64,000 nt of DNA from Prostheceraeus crozeri (Eukaryota > Platyhelminthes > Polycladida > Euryleptidae), in NCBI GenBank assembly GCA_907163375.1, contig CAJQUW010007073.1, forward strand, positions 496,001 to 560,000, read 5' to 3'. How positions within the stretch are numbered: the stretch's first letter is position 1; every line of letters begins with the position of its first letter. The notes beneath the pieces are model-generated. The model was not told the DNA's origin. It searched no databases and worked only from the letters and a program-made list of their open reading frames with translations. The position numbers and the translations under genes were made by a program. Of the stretch, positions 23,001-34,330 are shown one piece after another.

Positions 23001-26000
23001 TTCTATGTATTTTACTTAGTAAGTCTCGTTGTGATTTCAAATATTGTTACAGGTTCACCGCTCATTGTGATCTGAATAAAAATTCTTTTCTTTCTTTCTT
23101 TTCTTACCACACATTATTCCATAGATTGTCTTAGGGGTATTCTTGCCCATCTTTTCGGCGAATTTCAAAAATAAAATGACATAAAATTTTTCCAATTCGG
23201 TCACGTGGATATGTAGAAAGCTCGGTCAGCAGAGGAAACGCGCCAACTGGCCTGGCAAAGTTTCTGGCCTCGACCCATGTTTCATAAACATGAGTTGCGA
23301 AGGTGTTGTTCTTGATAGTATTTTTCGGTGTACTCCTCTGAATGCACGAGTCAATGTCTTGGGTGGATACGAACGTAAATCGTGTGTCCATTGTCGTCGG
23401 TCTTCCACTATTGATATGACTTTGTTTTCTGTTTAACTTGAATATATTTCAGTCTGATTGCATCATATTAAGTCTGACTGAATCATCTCTTTTAAAGTAT
23501 GCAAATTTCAGATAGCAACTCGCTTTAACCAGAAGTCCAATATTAGAAATAATAAAATGCGAGGCGGCTCCTTCTATTTTCAGAGATGTGCCATGACAGA
23601 ACAATGAGGGGCAAGATTAAGCATAAATGGGTTTCCTAAGAGAGTCGGAGATTCGCAGCTTCATTTGAGAGGGGCGTAAAAGTCAGACACTAAGAACAAG
23701 TTAGTTGTCGCACATGAAAGTTAGACTCGGGCTTCTCCCTCGTCTAACTTTCATGAGCGACAACTATCACTTATTCACAAATGAAACTCTTTTTATTATG
23801 AAATGTACGAAATGATGCTGCCTCAAAGCGTAATAGAATAAAATATTAATAAGTCCACACCGAATGAGAAGTTGTGTATTAAATATTTTAAAAGGATAAT
23901 AAGTCAAAGAATTTTACATTGTTTTAGATTAATAGTATATTTTCCAATTTTTCAATGGATAACTTCTGATTCATTGTGGCACTCGTATTATGAATACAAT
24001 TCGATATATGAATTTTGAGTTTAAGCATTCTTTTGTGGTAGGGCCTATTCAGTGATATACGACAAAGTTTGCTTCCTATTCCTGGACAACTGTTTTCCTG
24101 GCTACAACTGCTTTTAAAGGCTAATAGGTCTCATTTGAATGTTGAATCACTGAAACGCGCTTCAAAAAATGTTAGAGATTAGTAATCCTGCACGCGTTAT
24201 AGTTTATTCAAGTACCTACATGCAGTTGGCCTTGCCCAGTTTAGCCATTCGCCAGAATGATTGTGAATAGCAAAAATATACATAAATTTTTTATGAATGT
24301 GTTTATTTCATGTATCTATCTATGTGAGCAAAAATGTGTGTACAAATACAATCCAAAAAACGGAGCTTACTGCAGTCCGCGCAAGCTATTAGGTATGCTA
24401 CAGGTCTGGTAAATAAAATCACATTCAGCGCCATCGACTTTGTCTTGTATGTTAGCTTATCTGTAGATTCTTACCACGATTGAATCAAAAGGTTACGATG
24501 TCAAAAGAATTTCGTAGAAGCATTCTGAGATTCTTAATGAATTGATTAATATGCTCTGTATGCAAGAGAGTACAGTCAACGAAACTTAAAAATTCGATTA
24601 ATCACTTATTTACTTTCTGCCTGATTTTGAGACCTTTTTTCCTTAGGTTTGGAGATTGGCAATTAATTGATTAATTAATCGAAGTATGGACCCAATTGCA
24701 AATAATTGATTGATCCAAATTTAATTGATTGACAATAAATAAATAAATTTTTCCAAGCCGAGCTCCGATGATGGCACAATGGCTTGGCCACCATCAGCGC
24801 TCCGGAGTTGGAGTCTACCGGAGTCCTATCACTTGGCCGGAGTCGAAAGGCCGGAGTCGACTTGGCCGCACTCCGACTTAGTGGTAAGATTGTTATAGTC
24901 TCAAGACAATATTTTTTTTAAACATTTTAATCGTTTTATCTATCGAGTTTCTCTAGCGACATATATCTAGATTCTAGACAATTATTTTATCAATAATCAT
25001 TTGATCATTTTATCTTTCATACAAATAACTTAATTTGTCCATAACTTAACAAGTGATTACCGCAAGCACTCTAGGCTCTATTGTACATAATTTGTTGTCC
25101 TTCAAATGATTTGACGTAGATAGCTATCACAACATAACAAATTTGTAATCATGCAAATTATCTATTATTGATAATACGCATTTATGTATAATGTAGCCTA
25201 CATGTAGGCTTACAGGATGTAATATTCTGTGTATAAGCTATTGTGTTTTCTCGAGTGTTTCATTGAGCAGTCTATGTATGATGAAAAGTCAATGGAATGA
25301 TAGCAAATTCGATTAATACGATATGAATGATGCGGAAGCCACGGGATTGGATTACCTTAATCAACATGCTAAAATGATACTTCTGTAAGTGACTTCAACA
25401 CAGTTTGACACACGATTTTGATGAACAAGTAGAAAGTTCATAATTTCAAATTTCAAAATTTATCAATTACCTCTATTCACTTTGGTTCCCAAAAGCAAAC
25501 AATTTAAGTATCAACGCATGAAAGAACAACATCTTGCCTGCAGCTGCTGAAGCATACTTCGAAGCAGTTACCAAGTAGAAAAAACTAAGTCATAAATATC
25601 GCTACAGAATCAGTGTACAGATGGAAGTCTGAATGTGAAGCAAAATTTGGGAAAGACGCATTTATTAAATCATATAAATTAGCTACACAAGGTTTCTTCC
25701 CATTTGAAAATGACATGCGTACTCAGGCTGATGGTGTATCGATGGGGTCCCAAACTTCAAGTCATCGCAAGAATACCTACACGGATTACTAATAAGCAAT
25801 TAAAATCCACAACCAACCAAGCAAACCAAGCAATTGAAATCTTAAAAGCACGCAAAAGATAGGCTACGTAGATCTGATCAAGGGATTATATTTTTCAATG
25901 CTGATTTCATCAATTCTGATATCCTTTCAATCATCACATCTAAACGATGTTTTCGGACTGATTGAACATCGAAGATTAAGCACAATTAAATGTACGTCGT

Positions 26001-28658
26001 ATGTACCATCAGGTGATTTGTAATATTTATAATTTATGATGTTTCTTTTCGCTTTTCATGATTGACTAAAACAATCATTTCTTATTTACAGGGGAACAAA
26101 ATCGTCTGAAAAGTCTACTACCTCAAAACCAGAGTCATCCATTCCACCAAACTCAACGTTGCAGGCGGCATCACCCTCAGAGCCACCCATTGAGCCACCC
26201 GTCCCGCACACCTCAACTGTGAGATACTGCAGAATCAGCGGAACAGCACTCAGGGGTCATGAGAACACTGAGGGCAATTTCAATCTGTTGCTCCGAGTAC
26301 TTCGTGAGTTGTCTCCTGATCTAGATGAATTCTTAAAACGGGATGACAAGAAGAGCAAGTTTACCTCATGGCAAACACAAAATGAGTTTCTGAGAATCAT
26401 GGCTCATAACGTTCAGCGAAAGTTAATTGAAGACATTAAAGCTTCTCAATATTTTAGCCTGATGATTGATGAGACAACAGACATTGCTGGAAAGGAGCAA
26501 GTAGTGTTTTGGGTAAGATGCATACCAGATAGCTTGGATCCTAGAGAGATATTTTTGTCATTCAATGATACGGATTCTACTACTGGTGAAACACTTGCAA
26601 ATTTGGCGTTGACGTTTCTTCAACAGTTGGGTCTTCCTCTACAGCTGCTGCGAGGACAGTGTTATGATGGCGCTGCTAACATGTGTGGACAGTATAGAGG
26701 TGTCAAGACGAGAATTTTGGAGAAAAATGAAAAAGCACTTTTTGTTCACTGTGTGAATCACAATTTGAACCTCGTTCTTCAAGAAGCTTCAAAGAATATT
26801 CCGCTAGTACGAGACACATTGCAGGTGGTCCATGACATAGGAAAACTGGTTAGGGAGTCTGCGCATCGCATGTCAAAATTTAGGGCACTTGCAGAATCGA
26901 AGGATCTTAGTGCGTATTCAATTCGATCTCCTTTGTGTCCGACCAGGTGGATAACAAGAAGTAAAAATTTGAAAATTATGAGCAATCCGGAACAATACCA
27001 ATTGACTATGGATGCCCTCGATGAAATAGCTGAGGATTCCACTATGTCTGACATCGGGAGTAAGGCCCGTAACCACTACCTTCAGTTGGAGAGAGGCTCA
27101 ATTTACCTCGGGATTTTGCTCTGTGAGGGAGTTTTCTCACTGACAGAATTCCTCGCTACAAAACTGCAAGGGACTAAGATGACTGTTTCTGGCGCAACAA
27201 TGGCTGCTAATGGTGTGATTGAACTCCTGAAGGTAAGCAAATACTGCACGCACGAATTTGGATAACTTGGTTAAAGACATGTAATATAGAAGCATATAAG
27301 TATACATAAAATTTTCTTTTCAGAAAATGAGAGATGACGACTCTTTCGATGAATTGTGGGATCGTTGCCAACAGGTTGTTACCAAGTTGAGTCTCCGACC
27401 ATGTACCGCTCCAAGGACAAGGAAAGTTCCCGCCCGTTTAGAGCACACTGACAAGCCATCAACTCCATCTGATGTCAGTGCTGCCTCCTTTTACAAAAGA
27501 CAATACTTCGAATTGCTTGACTTGGTTATCAATCGTATAAAGGTGAGAAATCAACTCAATATATTAATTTATGGAAAGATGAACTCTTCGAAAAAATTAT
27601 CCTCTATAATTGATTGCAAAGCAAGAAACACGATGCAGTTATGCTCTTTCTAAATAATCGATCAGCTGCAGGTTTCATTATTATTTTTTTAATTGATTTC
27701 AGGAACGCTTTGATCAACCGAATATGTCGACCCTGAAAGTTCTCGAAAATTCTCTATTGACCAAGAACGCAGATCTCATACCTGAAGCATGCCACGACGA
27801 CATGGACATCCAAACTTTGAGGTGTGAGTTTGGACTGTTAAAGCAATCATTCACATCTGCTTCAGATGCTGTTGACGTCTTGAAAAACATGCACGCGGTA
27901 AGTTCCATTGACTTTTCTTATTGTTCAATGATATGCAATGGCCTAATTGTTTGACCTGAAAAATTGTAGAATTTTAAGATGCACAGCCCCAGTGAAGCAA
28001 TCAATTTTGATTTTGAACGCATGTGTGATATGATGTACTCAAATTGACTTAGCTATTACGAAGAGCAATTCTATAGAAATTTTAGAATTTGGTATTGATT
28101 ATGAATTTGATTGATGGAAATATTGATTATAGAAATATTCATTTTGTTCCTACTACTGTTTTTGTATACTAAATATCGAGCGGATTCAACAAACAATTGA
28201 CCAATTTTCATGTAATGTGATTAATGCCCGTATTGTGAGACAATGTACTTTTTCTCATGATTAGTATATTAATGGTTATATCATGATCATATCAACTCAA
28301 ACATGGAACAACCTGAATCTGCTATGACACTCATTTAATAAACCTTAAGGAAATATATTTTTTAAGGATAATAGCAAATTCATACTTCCAATTTCATGAG
28401 AAACGTAAACTATTTGAAAATTTGGAGAAATTGGTTAAATTAATTACCGTTGTTCCTCCTACAACCGCATCTGCAGAGCGCAGCTTTTCCAGCTTACGCC
28501 GCCTCTTGACTTGGCTTCGGTCAACGACTGCAGAGTCAAGACTCAATCACTTAGCAGTCCTATACATTCACAAGGAGCTAGCGTGGACCTTAGATTTGGA
28601 GGAAGTGTGCAAGGATTTCATCCACAAAGACAATCGGTCACACGTCTTTGGACGATGA
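20083..28658 (+). CDS. hAT transposase, five exons (ZMYM/DUF4371 group)
   Basis: Exons inferred from splice signals and phase: 20083-20171, 26092-27232, 27324-27542, 27703-27897, 28401-28658; the sum is 1,902 nt, about 633 aa with stop. Exon 1 (basic, KKRK) ends TATTG/GTAAGTAAG; exon 2 follows TTATTTACAG. Exon 2 carries ALRGHEN, the transposase core with FSLMIDETTDIAGKEQ and RGQCYDGAANMCG, and HCVNHNLNLVL. The last exon carries the C-terminal dimerisation motif SAERSFSSLRRL with WLRS. Compared with relatives the N-terminal TTF/BED-type zinc finger and the following linker are missing, so the protein may lack DNA-binding ability. The role is cut-and-paste transposition in the nucleus. Confidence 0.75.
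21177..22090 (-). pseudogene. Crypton tyrosine recombinase, C-terminal part
   Basis: The frame encodes the catalytic domain related to the Crypton-derived DUF3504 region of vertebrate ZMYM-type proteins. Landmarks in order are DSRMKELTERGIG, then FGLRSRDEH (first arginine), FTGHSGKV (H-x-x-K), RTGHQS (histidine), and AYKR (nucleophile tyrosine). The C-terminus is rich in proline and acidic residues. All catalytic positions are present. The listed start is artificial: the frame continues upstream to the LINE insertion at 22090/22091, beyond which the N-terminal part resumes at 23131. Confidence 0.85.
22091..23104 (+). mobile_element. 5'-truncated LINE inserted in the Crypton gene
   Basis: The 1,014-bp insert is flanked by TACCAC on both sides (22085-22090 and 23105-23110). 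It starts inside the reverse transcriptase and ends with a (TTCTT)n-like 3' tail after AATAAA near 23076. Removing it brings the two Crypton pieces together. 5' truncation and a target duplication are hallmarks of target-primed reverse transcription. Confidence 0.85.
22097..22990 (+). pseudogene. LINE reverse transcriptase, C-terminal half
   Basis: An open frame of about 297 codons begins in the RT domain (SGVPQGRTIGPILF near residue 42, YADDISVLHF near residue 75). It continues through a thumb/connection region (LLGVTFSNDFSW, CRRRIFILRNLR) to the natural C-terminus ending SFIRFGR. The same terminal SFIRF signature ends the LINE at 54.6-57.0 kb, so both belong to one family. The frame is uninterrupted, but endonuclease and the N-terminal RT half are missing. 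Confidence 0.85.
23105..23391 (-). pseudogene. Crypton recombinase, N-terminal part
   Basis: ATG 23391 starts a frame with STQDIDSCIQRSTPKNT, VYETWVEAR and FIFEIRRKDGQEYP, the N-terminal SAM-like/core-binding region that precedes the catalytic domain in DUF3504 proteins. After EYP one nucleotide appears to be missing, so the frame hits a stop; the next codons in the shifted frame resume the expected protein up to the LINE junction. The gene is therefore dead both by insertion and by frameshift. Confidence 0.8.
23703..23765. repeat. Hairpin with 24-bp arms
   Basis: Arms 23703-23726 and 23742-23765 pair with one mismatch; the loop is 15 nt. The core is CATGAAAGTTAGAC and its complement. It lies just upstream of the Crypton gene start on that gene's strand. 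It may be a terminator-like or binding structure, or a small foldback. Confidence 0.65.
23766..26091. other. hAT intron 1, remaining part
   Basis: AT-rich DNA with no convincing exon. A GC-rich patch near 24770-24890 holds degenerate repeats of CCGGAGTC/GGAGTCGA. A short open stretch near 25620-25760 has no recognised domain and no splice signals that would place it in the transposase. Confidence 0.45.
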
Positions 28659-29130
28659 GGGCGTTTGGGTAAGATTTCCACCCATGCATCCGTAAAATAT
28701 ACAGCATTCATGACGGAACTGATGTTTTCTCTTGCAAGACAGCATGTATGCTTATCGCGTAAAGTGGGAAATTCTAAATCGTTGAGTACTGATACAGAGA
28801 TAATAAGGGGCATCGATGTCAGTAAACTATGAGCGACTCTGCCTGATAAACAATTGAATGCTGGAGAGCAATTACGCAATATTTCATAATATATCATGAA
28901 TTGATTTTTTACGGTATTTTATGCGACAATTTGTCGGACCCCCCTAGGAAAAATTCGCTGCTGCGCCCCTGAATAGAAAGCATGACATTTTCATATCACA
29001 TTTCAAAATCATACATGAAAACGATTTTTGTCTGTTATTTAATACGTTGATGAGGTCAGCATTATATTCCCTTTATATAGTGACAATGTAAACGACAATT
29101 CTGTGAGCTGTGAAAGTGAAGAATAAAATG

Positions 29131-30974
29131 TCGGTAGAGTGTCGACTCAAAAAAGTATCTGCATACTGTGAAATTTTTTTTATGAAAATATTCAGTTTTT
29201 TGCGGAGATTGCGTTCCCGTGGTCCAAAAAATTAATTGAGCACTTTTGAAAAAAGTCAAAATTTTGCCAAATTATATGCTATCGAGATGACGCTCCTATA
29301 TAAGTAGTATGAAACAAGTTGGATATCAGAGGGAATGAATATTTGCTAATAAGCATCCTAACTAAGCGGAAATTAAGCTGATGATCAAGGGAATTTCATG
29401 AACCGAATTAAAATGGAAGTCTTAATGAAAAAGTCGAGATCTGATTTTGCTTTCTTGGCTGAAGTTTCAAGCTTTTCATTCAATTTTCACCGGCATGATT
29501 TTATGATTCACTAAATTCATGTTTCGTTTCTTGAATCTGAATAGTGATGTGGACCCATTTGCATCTTTCAAAGTTGATTGAAATCATTGTCCATGATTCT
29601 GTTATTTTGCTCTACCAACGGCAGTTTGTAATGTGATCTCGCTTTAGAAGATTCTCTTGAGGTTCAGCATGAAAGCAATGTCAGGTCATCGAGGTGCTAA
29701 TTTAACAAACATTAAATTTCCAAGGCTGTCATGACACGGATGATCAGTAAAATAATATCATTTCCTTCTGCATTGCTGTCATGATCAGTCAATTCCGTTG
29801 TAATTTCTGCAAAACCACAAAAATTTGCATCTCTCACATTTGGTGACAATACCACCTGTATCCACCTTGAGTTCATTTAATAAAATCGAAAGTGTATACA
29901 CATTGGGGATTTAATAAATGTGGAGTTACCACTCTACCTAATATACTTACTCTATGGTCACAACAAAGGTTTTTCGCAGTACATTGATTATCTAAAGAGA
30001 ATGACAACTATTAAGTCAAACAAATACAACAACACCCTTGATTCCTCGACCGCACTCGCTTGACTCAGGAATCGAACCGAAGTCCGGGGTGGAGACGAGC
30101 TCGCACCTTCTTCACTAGGCCACGTGCACGGTTCAGATTTTAACTAACACTTCAGATTTCCTGGAACATATTAGGCCTACCTCTATGGAAAAGCAAAATG
30201 TCACACTTGAGACAACAAATAATAAAGTGGAATACCTACACATAAAACCAAAGGAACCGGTTCAAACCAAGTTGAACCATCAGTTCAAAATTTGAGGATG
30301 TCAGCTAGCAACTTGCTGATGTCATATTATCTTTCATCCTTGTCAATACATTAAATTGGCATGTGTGCCAACAAAATACCGCACCACAGACATTAACACA
30401 GACACCATGCAATCAAACACAAAAATTGACCACGACATATTATTAGGACCACCTAATAATATATAATTGATAACAATGTATAATTATTCATGAATAAATA
30501 AATAAATATTTCATAATAGTAAATTTACAATTAATCAGTACATTAAATATGCATGTATGCCAACAAATGCCACACTATAAACATATATTGATTAGTAACA
30601 CAGACACCACACAATCAAACACAAAAATTGACCTAGACTTATTGACCACCTTCGACATTTAGATGAGAAACTTTTCTTTGGAAATTATAACGCTGCGCTA
30701 TTGTTTTAAAACTAGCAACCGAAAATATCTTATGTAATATCTTATGCAGTCGACGTCTCATGACAACCCATTAATGTTCTGAAAGGTTTGCGTCAGAGAT
30801 GGCCCTTCCAACAAAGTGACGCTGATGTTATCAAAATTTCGATTCACAACACGGACATTGTGGCAGAGAGCTCCGTCTTGCATAAGCATCCCGTTGCTTT
30901 CCGGACACCAGCACTCACGAAATACGGAAACATCCTCCTCTGGAGCGTTTGTAGGGATGAAGCCGAACCGAGCT
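29131..30974 (-). repeat. Right arm of the 1.85-kb inverted repeat pair
   Basis: Inverted counterpart of 12073-13929. It begins TCGGTAGAGTGTCGAC and ends GAACCGAGCT; sequence diverges immediately outside. Small indels distinguish the arms. It carries the minus-strand SINE copy and an inner MITE end lacking its terminal CATAGAGTA. Confidence 0.8.
30050..30130 (-). mobile_element. tRNA-derived SINE head, second copy
   Basis: Inverted copy of 12929-13015, with box B reading GGAATCGAACC on the plus strand (GGTTCGATTCC on the minus). Confidence 0.6.
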
Positions 30975-32740
30975 TTGAAAGTGAATTGTTTGAATTTATA
31001 TGTCTACATATGTTAATCACTAATTTGATGCTTCTTTTGCAATGTTTTTGTTTAATGTCATATTCATTCGTAAATGCATTTAAGATAACTAATGTTACAA
31101 TTTCATGAATTTCATTTTTTTAGATTATATGTATAAAAAATTAGAAATTTCAGGTTATTATAAAGAGAGATCGTATTTATCTATGGAATGCGTCAGGTAA
31201 GTAATTAATTATTATGATAACATGGTAATGCTTAAAATAAAATGATCAAATAATTTGATTTATGACTGACATCATAATAAATGAAGTATAAATTTGCAGC
31301 TTGATGTGTTTATGTATAAAACAAGACAGTTTAATACTTTGAAAAATACATATATATCAGGAATCGATGGACCTCAAACACAAGTATTACATTTGAAGTT
31401 AATTATGATTGGATAGGATTTCAAATTTAGTGGTAAGTAAATGAAATACAGGGAAATAATTATACGATATACTAAAACTGTGATACTAACTTTATACTTC
31501 AGGTCATAATCGATATTATCTTCACAATCGATGCTTTCTGGAATGCAACAATTCACCATGGTTGCTGTTCATAAGGTATATATATATAATGTTAACTTTA
31601 TTTGGTTATTACTAATATGCTTAATATCAAAGTTCAATTCCTTCAATCATCATAAATTTTGGAAAATTTATTTTGAATGACTATAGTTTCATTCTGCTAT
31701 TTAATTTCAGTAAATCTCATCGATTTAACTTTGTGATGAAAAATCAATTGATAGTATTACTGTATGGATATATTCGGGATAACATGATGGTATGGCATTT
31801 CGATTGAATCGACTTAATGCATTTATTAAACAAATGATTTCTCTTTTCAGACACTACGTAAAATTCGATGTTCAATTACGTGATGACATGCTGGTATTCT
31901 GCAAATTGATTCACATGGTTGAAGGACACATTTAATCACCTACGTTCTAATTATCATTTATAAGGAAACAAAGGATTGAATTATTGCACAATTGAAGTAC
32001 TCTGCAATTGCAGCTTATGAATCTACTAGAAGTAACTAAGCAACACCAGTACGTCCTACATTGATATTATTTTCGGGAAGAAGCCAATCATTCATTATTT
32101 TTTATTTTAGTTACGATCTTCTATTTTCAAAGAAGCTCTAATTCTTCTTGGGAAGTGTCATCAGGTGTACACAGTAACGGAATGAAATGAAAAGATTATT
32201 ATTTTGCCGGAATCAATAAATACATGTGACATTGTTGTTCTTAATTTTGAAATAGCATTTAAGTTGGAAAGCTAGGGATCTGAAATAACCTTAGAAATAA
32301 ACCCACAAATTTCAGTAGACATTTCAGAAAAATCTTAATTTACAATTAGATTTCGGTTATGTGAATACAAAAAACAGAAAAATAAAAGCTTACTATTAGG
32401 TAATACGTTTGATTATTATTCAAAGTGGATTTCCTCATAATATAGGAGCTTATGTGCAAGCTGCATCTTACAGACTAAACATTGTTTTAAATAGCTTAAC
32501 TCATAATTGATTGTTAGTAATATAGTAAATTTTAGAAATAACAATGCACATGTTCAAAGACATTGACGATAATAAGAAAATTATAAATATTTAATTTGGT
32601 ACATTGAAAGTATAGTAGTTTTTTAATGTTGATACAGCATAGAAATACTGAATTAAACAGTCAGCTATATTACAGGTAGGCTACTACAAACAAAATCTAC
32701 TTTAGGCCTATGCTACACTAAAAAATCGATGATATACGTC
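30975..32740. other. AT-rich DNA, no gene recognised
   Basis: Many short AT-rich tracts (for example TATATATATA near 31578) and no supported reading frame. A frame at 30788-31108 crosses the end of the repeat arm and is not supported. Confidence 0.5.
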
Positions 32741-32856
32741 ATGACAAAAGAGCAAAACAAAGAAAATATCTTGCCCCACCCTCAAGACAATATACTTGCA
32801 GCTTCGACTGCTTCAAAGGATTACATGAAGGAGCTTAATATCAAAAGACTAAAAAG
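32741..32856 (+). CDS. Possible isolated first exon
   Basis: ATG 32741 opens a stop-free stretch of 116 nt rich in K, E, N and Q that ends in AG/GTAAGAC, a good splice donor. No matching acceptor or second exon could be assigned with confidence, and the peptide is not recognised. It may be the start of a gene continuing into the triplicated region, or chance. Confidence 0.25.
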
Positions 32857-32999
32857 GTAAGACTTTAATAAATGATAGTACAAAAACATAGTTGGATTAA
32901 TAAAGAATAGCTGAAAAAAAAACTTTTAGTTATTATGACTATCGTTGAAACCGCATTGTATTCAATTGCCAAAAAAGTTCAAGATTAAATATCCTTCCA

Positions 33000-34330
33000 G
33001 CAGCTGCATGCAAACGCTAATTAATAGGTAACCTCATTGATTTTGCTAACATAATATCCCAGATATGTTTCAAATATCAACATGTATTTGAAACTCTTTA
33101 TATCAGACAAAAGAAGATAATTTTCTTCGACAATCCAACGTACCCAAAAATATCAATTAGAAAAGCGTAATTAATTACAATTACCTATCAGCAGACAAGA
33201 ATGCACGCATTCATGAAATAGGATCAACAGACAGACAGCGTCATACCAAGCACACGCTAACATTTAAAAATGGGCGCAAAATCAACTTGGACGGGCTTGA
33301 ATATCTCAGTCACACTTGCGTAGTTTACGCAACTTACATCTGTAATTGATTATGATGCGAAAGAAATCACAGTCATTCATGTATTTAATGGCCAAAACCA
33401 GTTGATGTTTAAACATCCCTCATCACCTACATACAAAAGGTAACTATCAGACAGTCCCATTGATTTTGCTAACATAATATCGCAGGAATCTTTCAAAAAA
33501 GACCATGTATTTGAATCTTATTACCTATATCACACAAGAAAAGAGAATTGCCATCAAGACTGTCCAACGTAATAAAATACCAAAACGAAAAGCATTATGA
33601 ATTGCTTTCATCTTTCAATAAACTTGAAAGCACTCCATGCCATTCATGAAATAGGATTAACAGTCAGACAGCATCATAACGAGCAAACCCCAACATTCAA
33701 AAACGGTGACAAAATCAACATGGACGTGATTGAATGTGTCAGTCCCACTTGCGTAGCTTTCGCTCACAATCATCAACAAGAAAAGCGATTATATCTGGAC
33801 GACTCTAATTGAAAAGACTAAATAGAAAATTAAGTTGTAAGGGATAGAAAAGAAACATAGCTTCATTAAAAAGATACATAAAGAATCAATTTTCTATAAT
33901 AATTATTGATGATCAAAATCTAAAACCAGACAGTGAATTTGAATCTCAAAACAAGTTGAAGTTTAAACATCCCTCATCAGCTACATACTAACGCTAACTA
34001 TCAGACAGTCTCATTGATTTTGGTAACATAATATCCCAGACATTATTCAAACAATAACATATATTTGAAACGCTTTATATCAGACAAAAGAAGACACTTT
34101 TCTTCCACAACCAAACGAAACCAAAAATATCAATTAGAAAAGCGAAATTAATTACTGTTACCTATCAGTAAATATGAAGGCTTTCCATACCACTCAAAAA
34201 CAGGATTAACAGACAGACAGCATCATACCGAGCAAGCGCTAACATTCAAAAATTGTGGCAAAATCAACTTGGACGGGCTTGAATATCTCAGTCCCACTTG
34301 CGTAGTTTACGCAACTTACTGCTAGTCACC
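33000..34330 (+). repeat. Three diverged tandem copies of a 0.4-0.55-kb unit
   Basis: Units begin near 33000, 33400 and 33955. Each has a leader with CAGACAGTC(T/C)CATTGATTTT and ACATAATATC, then a peptide-coding stretch. The coding stretches end near 33350, 33812 and 34320. Copies share CTAACATT(T/C)AAAAA or close variants, AAAATCAACTTGGACGGGCTTG (two copies) and CACTTGCGTAG. Leader and coding parts are both duplicated, indicating duplication of genomic DNA. Confidence 0.65.
33597..33812 (+). CDS. Small unknown ORF in the middle repeat unit
   Basis: An open frame of 71 codons from ATG 33597. Its central 45 residues (from HEIGLTVRQHH through TFKNGDKINMD to SPTCVAFA) match translations of the first and third units at many positions. 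In those units the same frame is kept but the N-termini and the ends differ. Two cysteine-containing positions near SPTCV are shared. The family is not recognised. It could be an exon of a host gene or of an unrecognised element. Confidence 0.35.
   Translation: MNCFHLSINLKALHAIHEIGLTVRQHHNEQTPTFKNGDKINMDVIECVSPTCVAFAHNHQQEKRLYLDDSN

Larger units (their letters stand above)
21100..23400 (-). mobile_element. Crypton-type transposon remnant (ends not defined)
   Basis: A tyrosine-recombinase gene on the minus strand lies in the first intron of the hAT gene and is interrupted by a LINE at 22091-23104. Cryptons lack terminal inverted repeats, so exact limits cannot be set by eye. The hairpin at 23703-23765 lies upstream of the gene and might belong to it. 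Confidence 0.6.
19424..28971 (+). mobile_element. hAT transposon, 9.5 kb, with nested Crypton and LINE
   Basis: The left end starts CATGGGCGCAGCA. The right end, read on the other strand, starts CAGGGGCGCAGCAGC, and both subterminal regions contain TTTTCCTAGGGGG followed by a G-rich stretch. The flanking octamers GACAGAAA (19416-19423) and AATAGAAA (28972-28979) agree at 6 of 8 positions, the duplication size of hAT elements. The five-exon transposase gene lies entirely inside these ends, and the Crypton/LINE pair lies in its first intron. The left end also carries extra sequence compared with the right. End pairing is an inference. Confidence 0.65.

Noticed and set aside
30788-31108. Frame vaguely like the start of a BTB domain
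   Set aside because: Crosses the boundary of the inverted repeat arm; the mirror copy at 12001-12231 favours another frame, so coding is unsupported.
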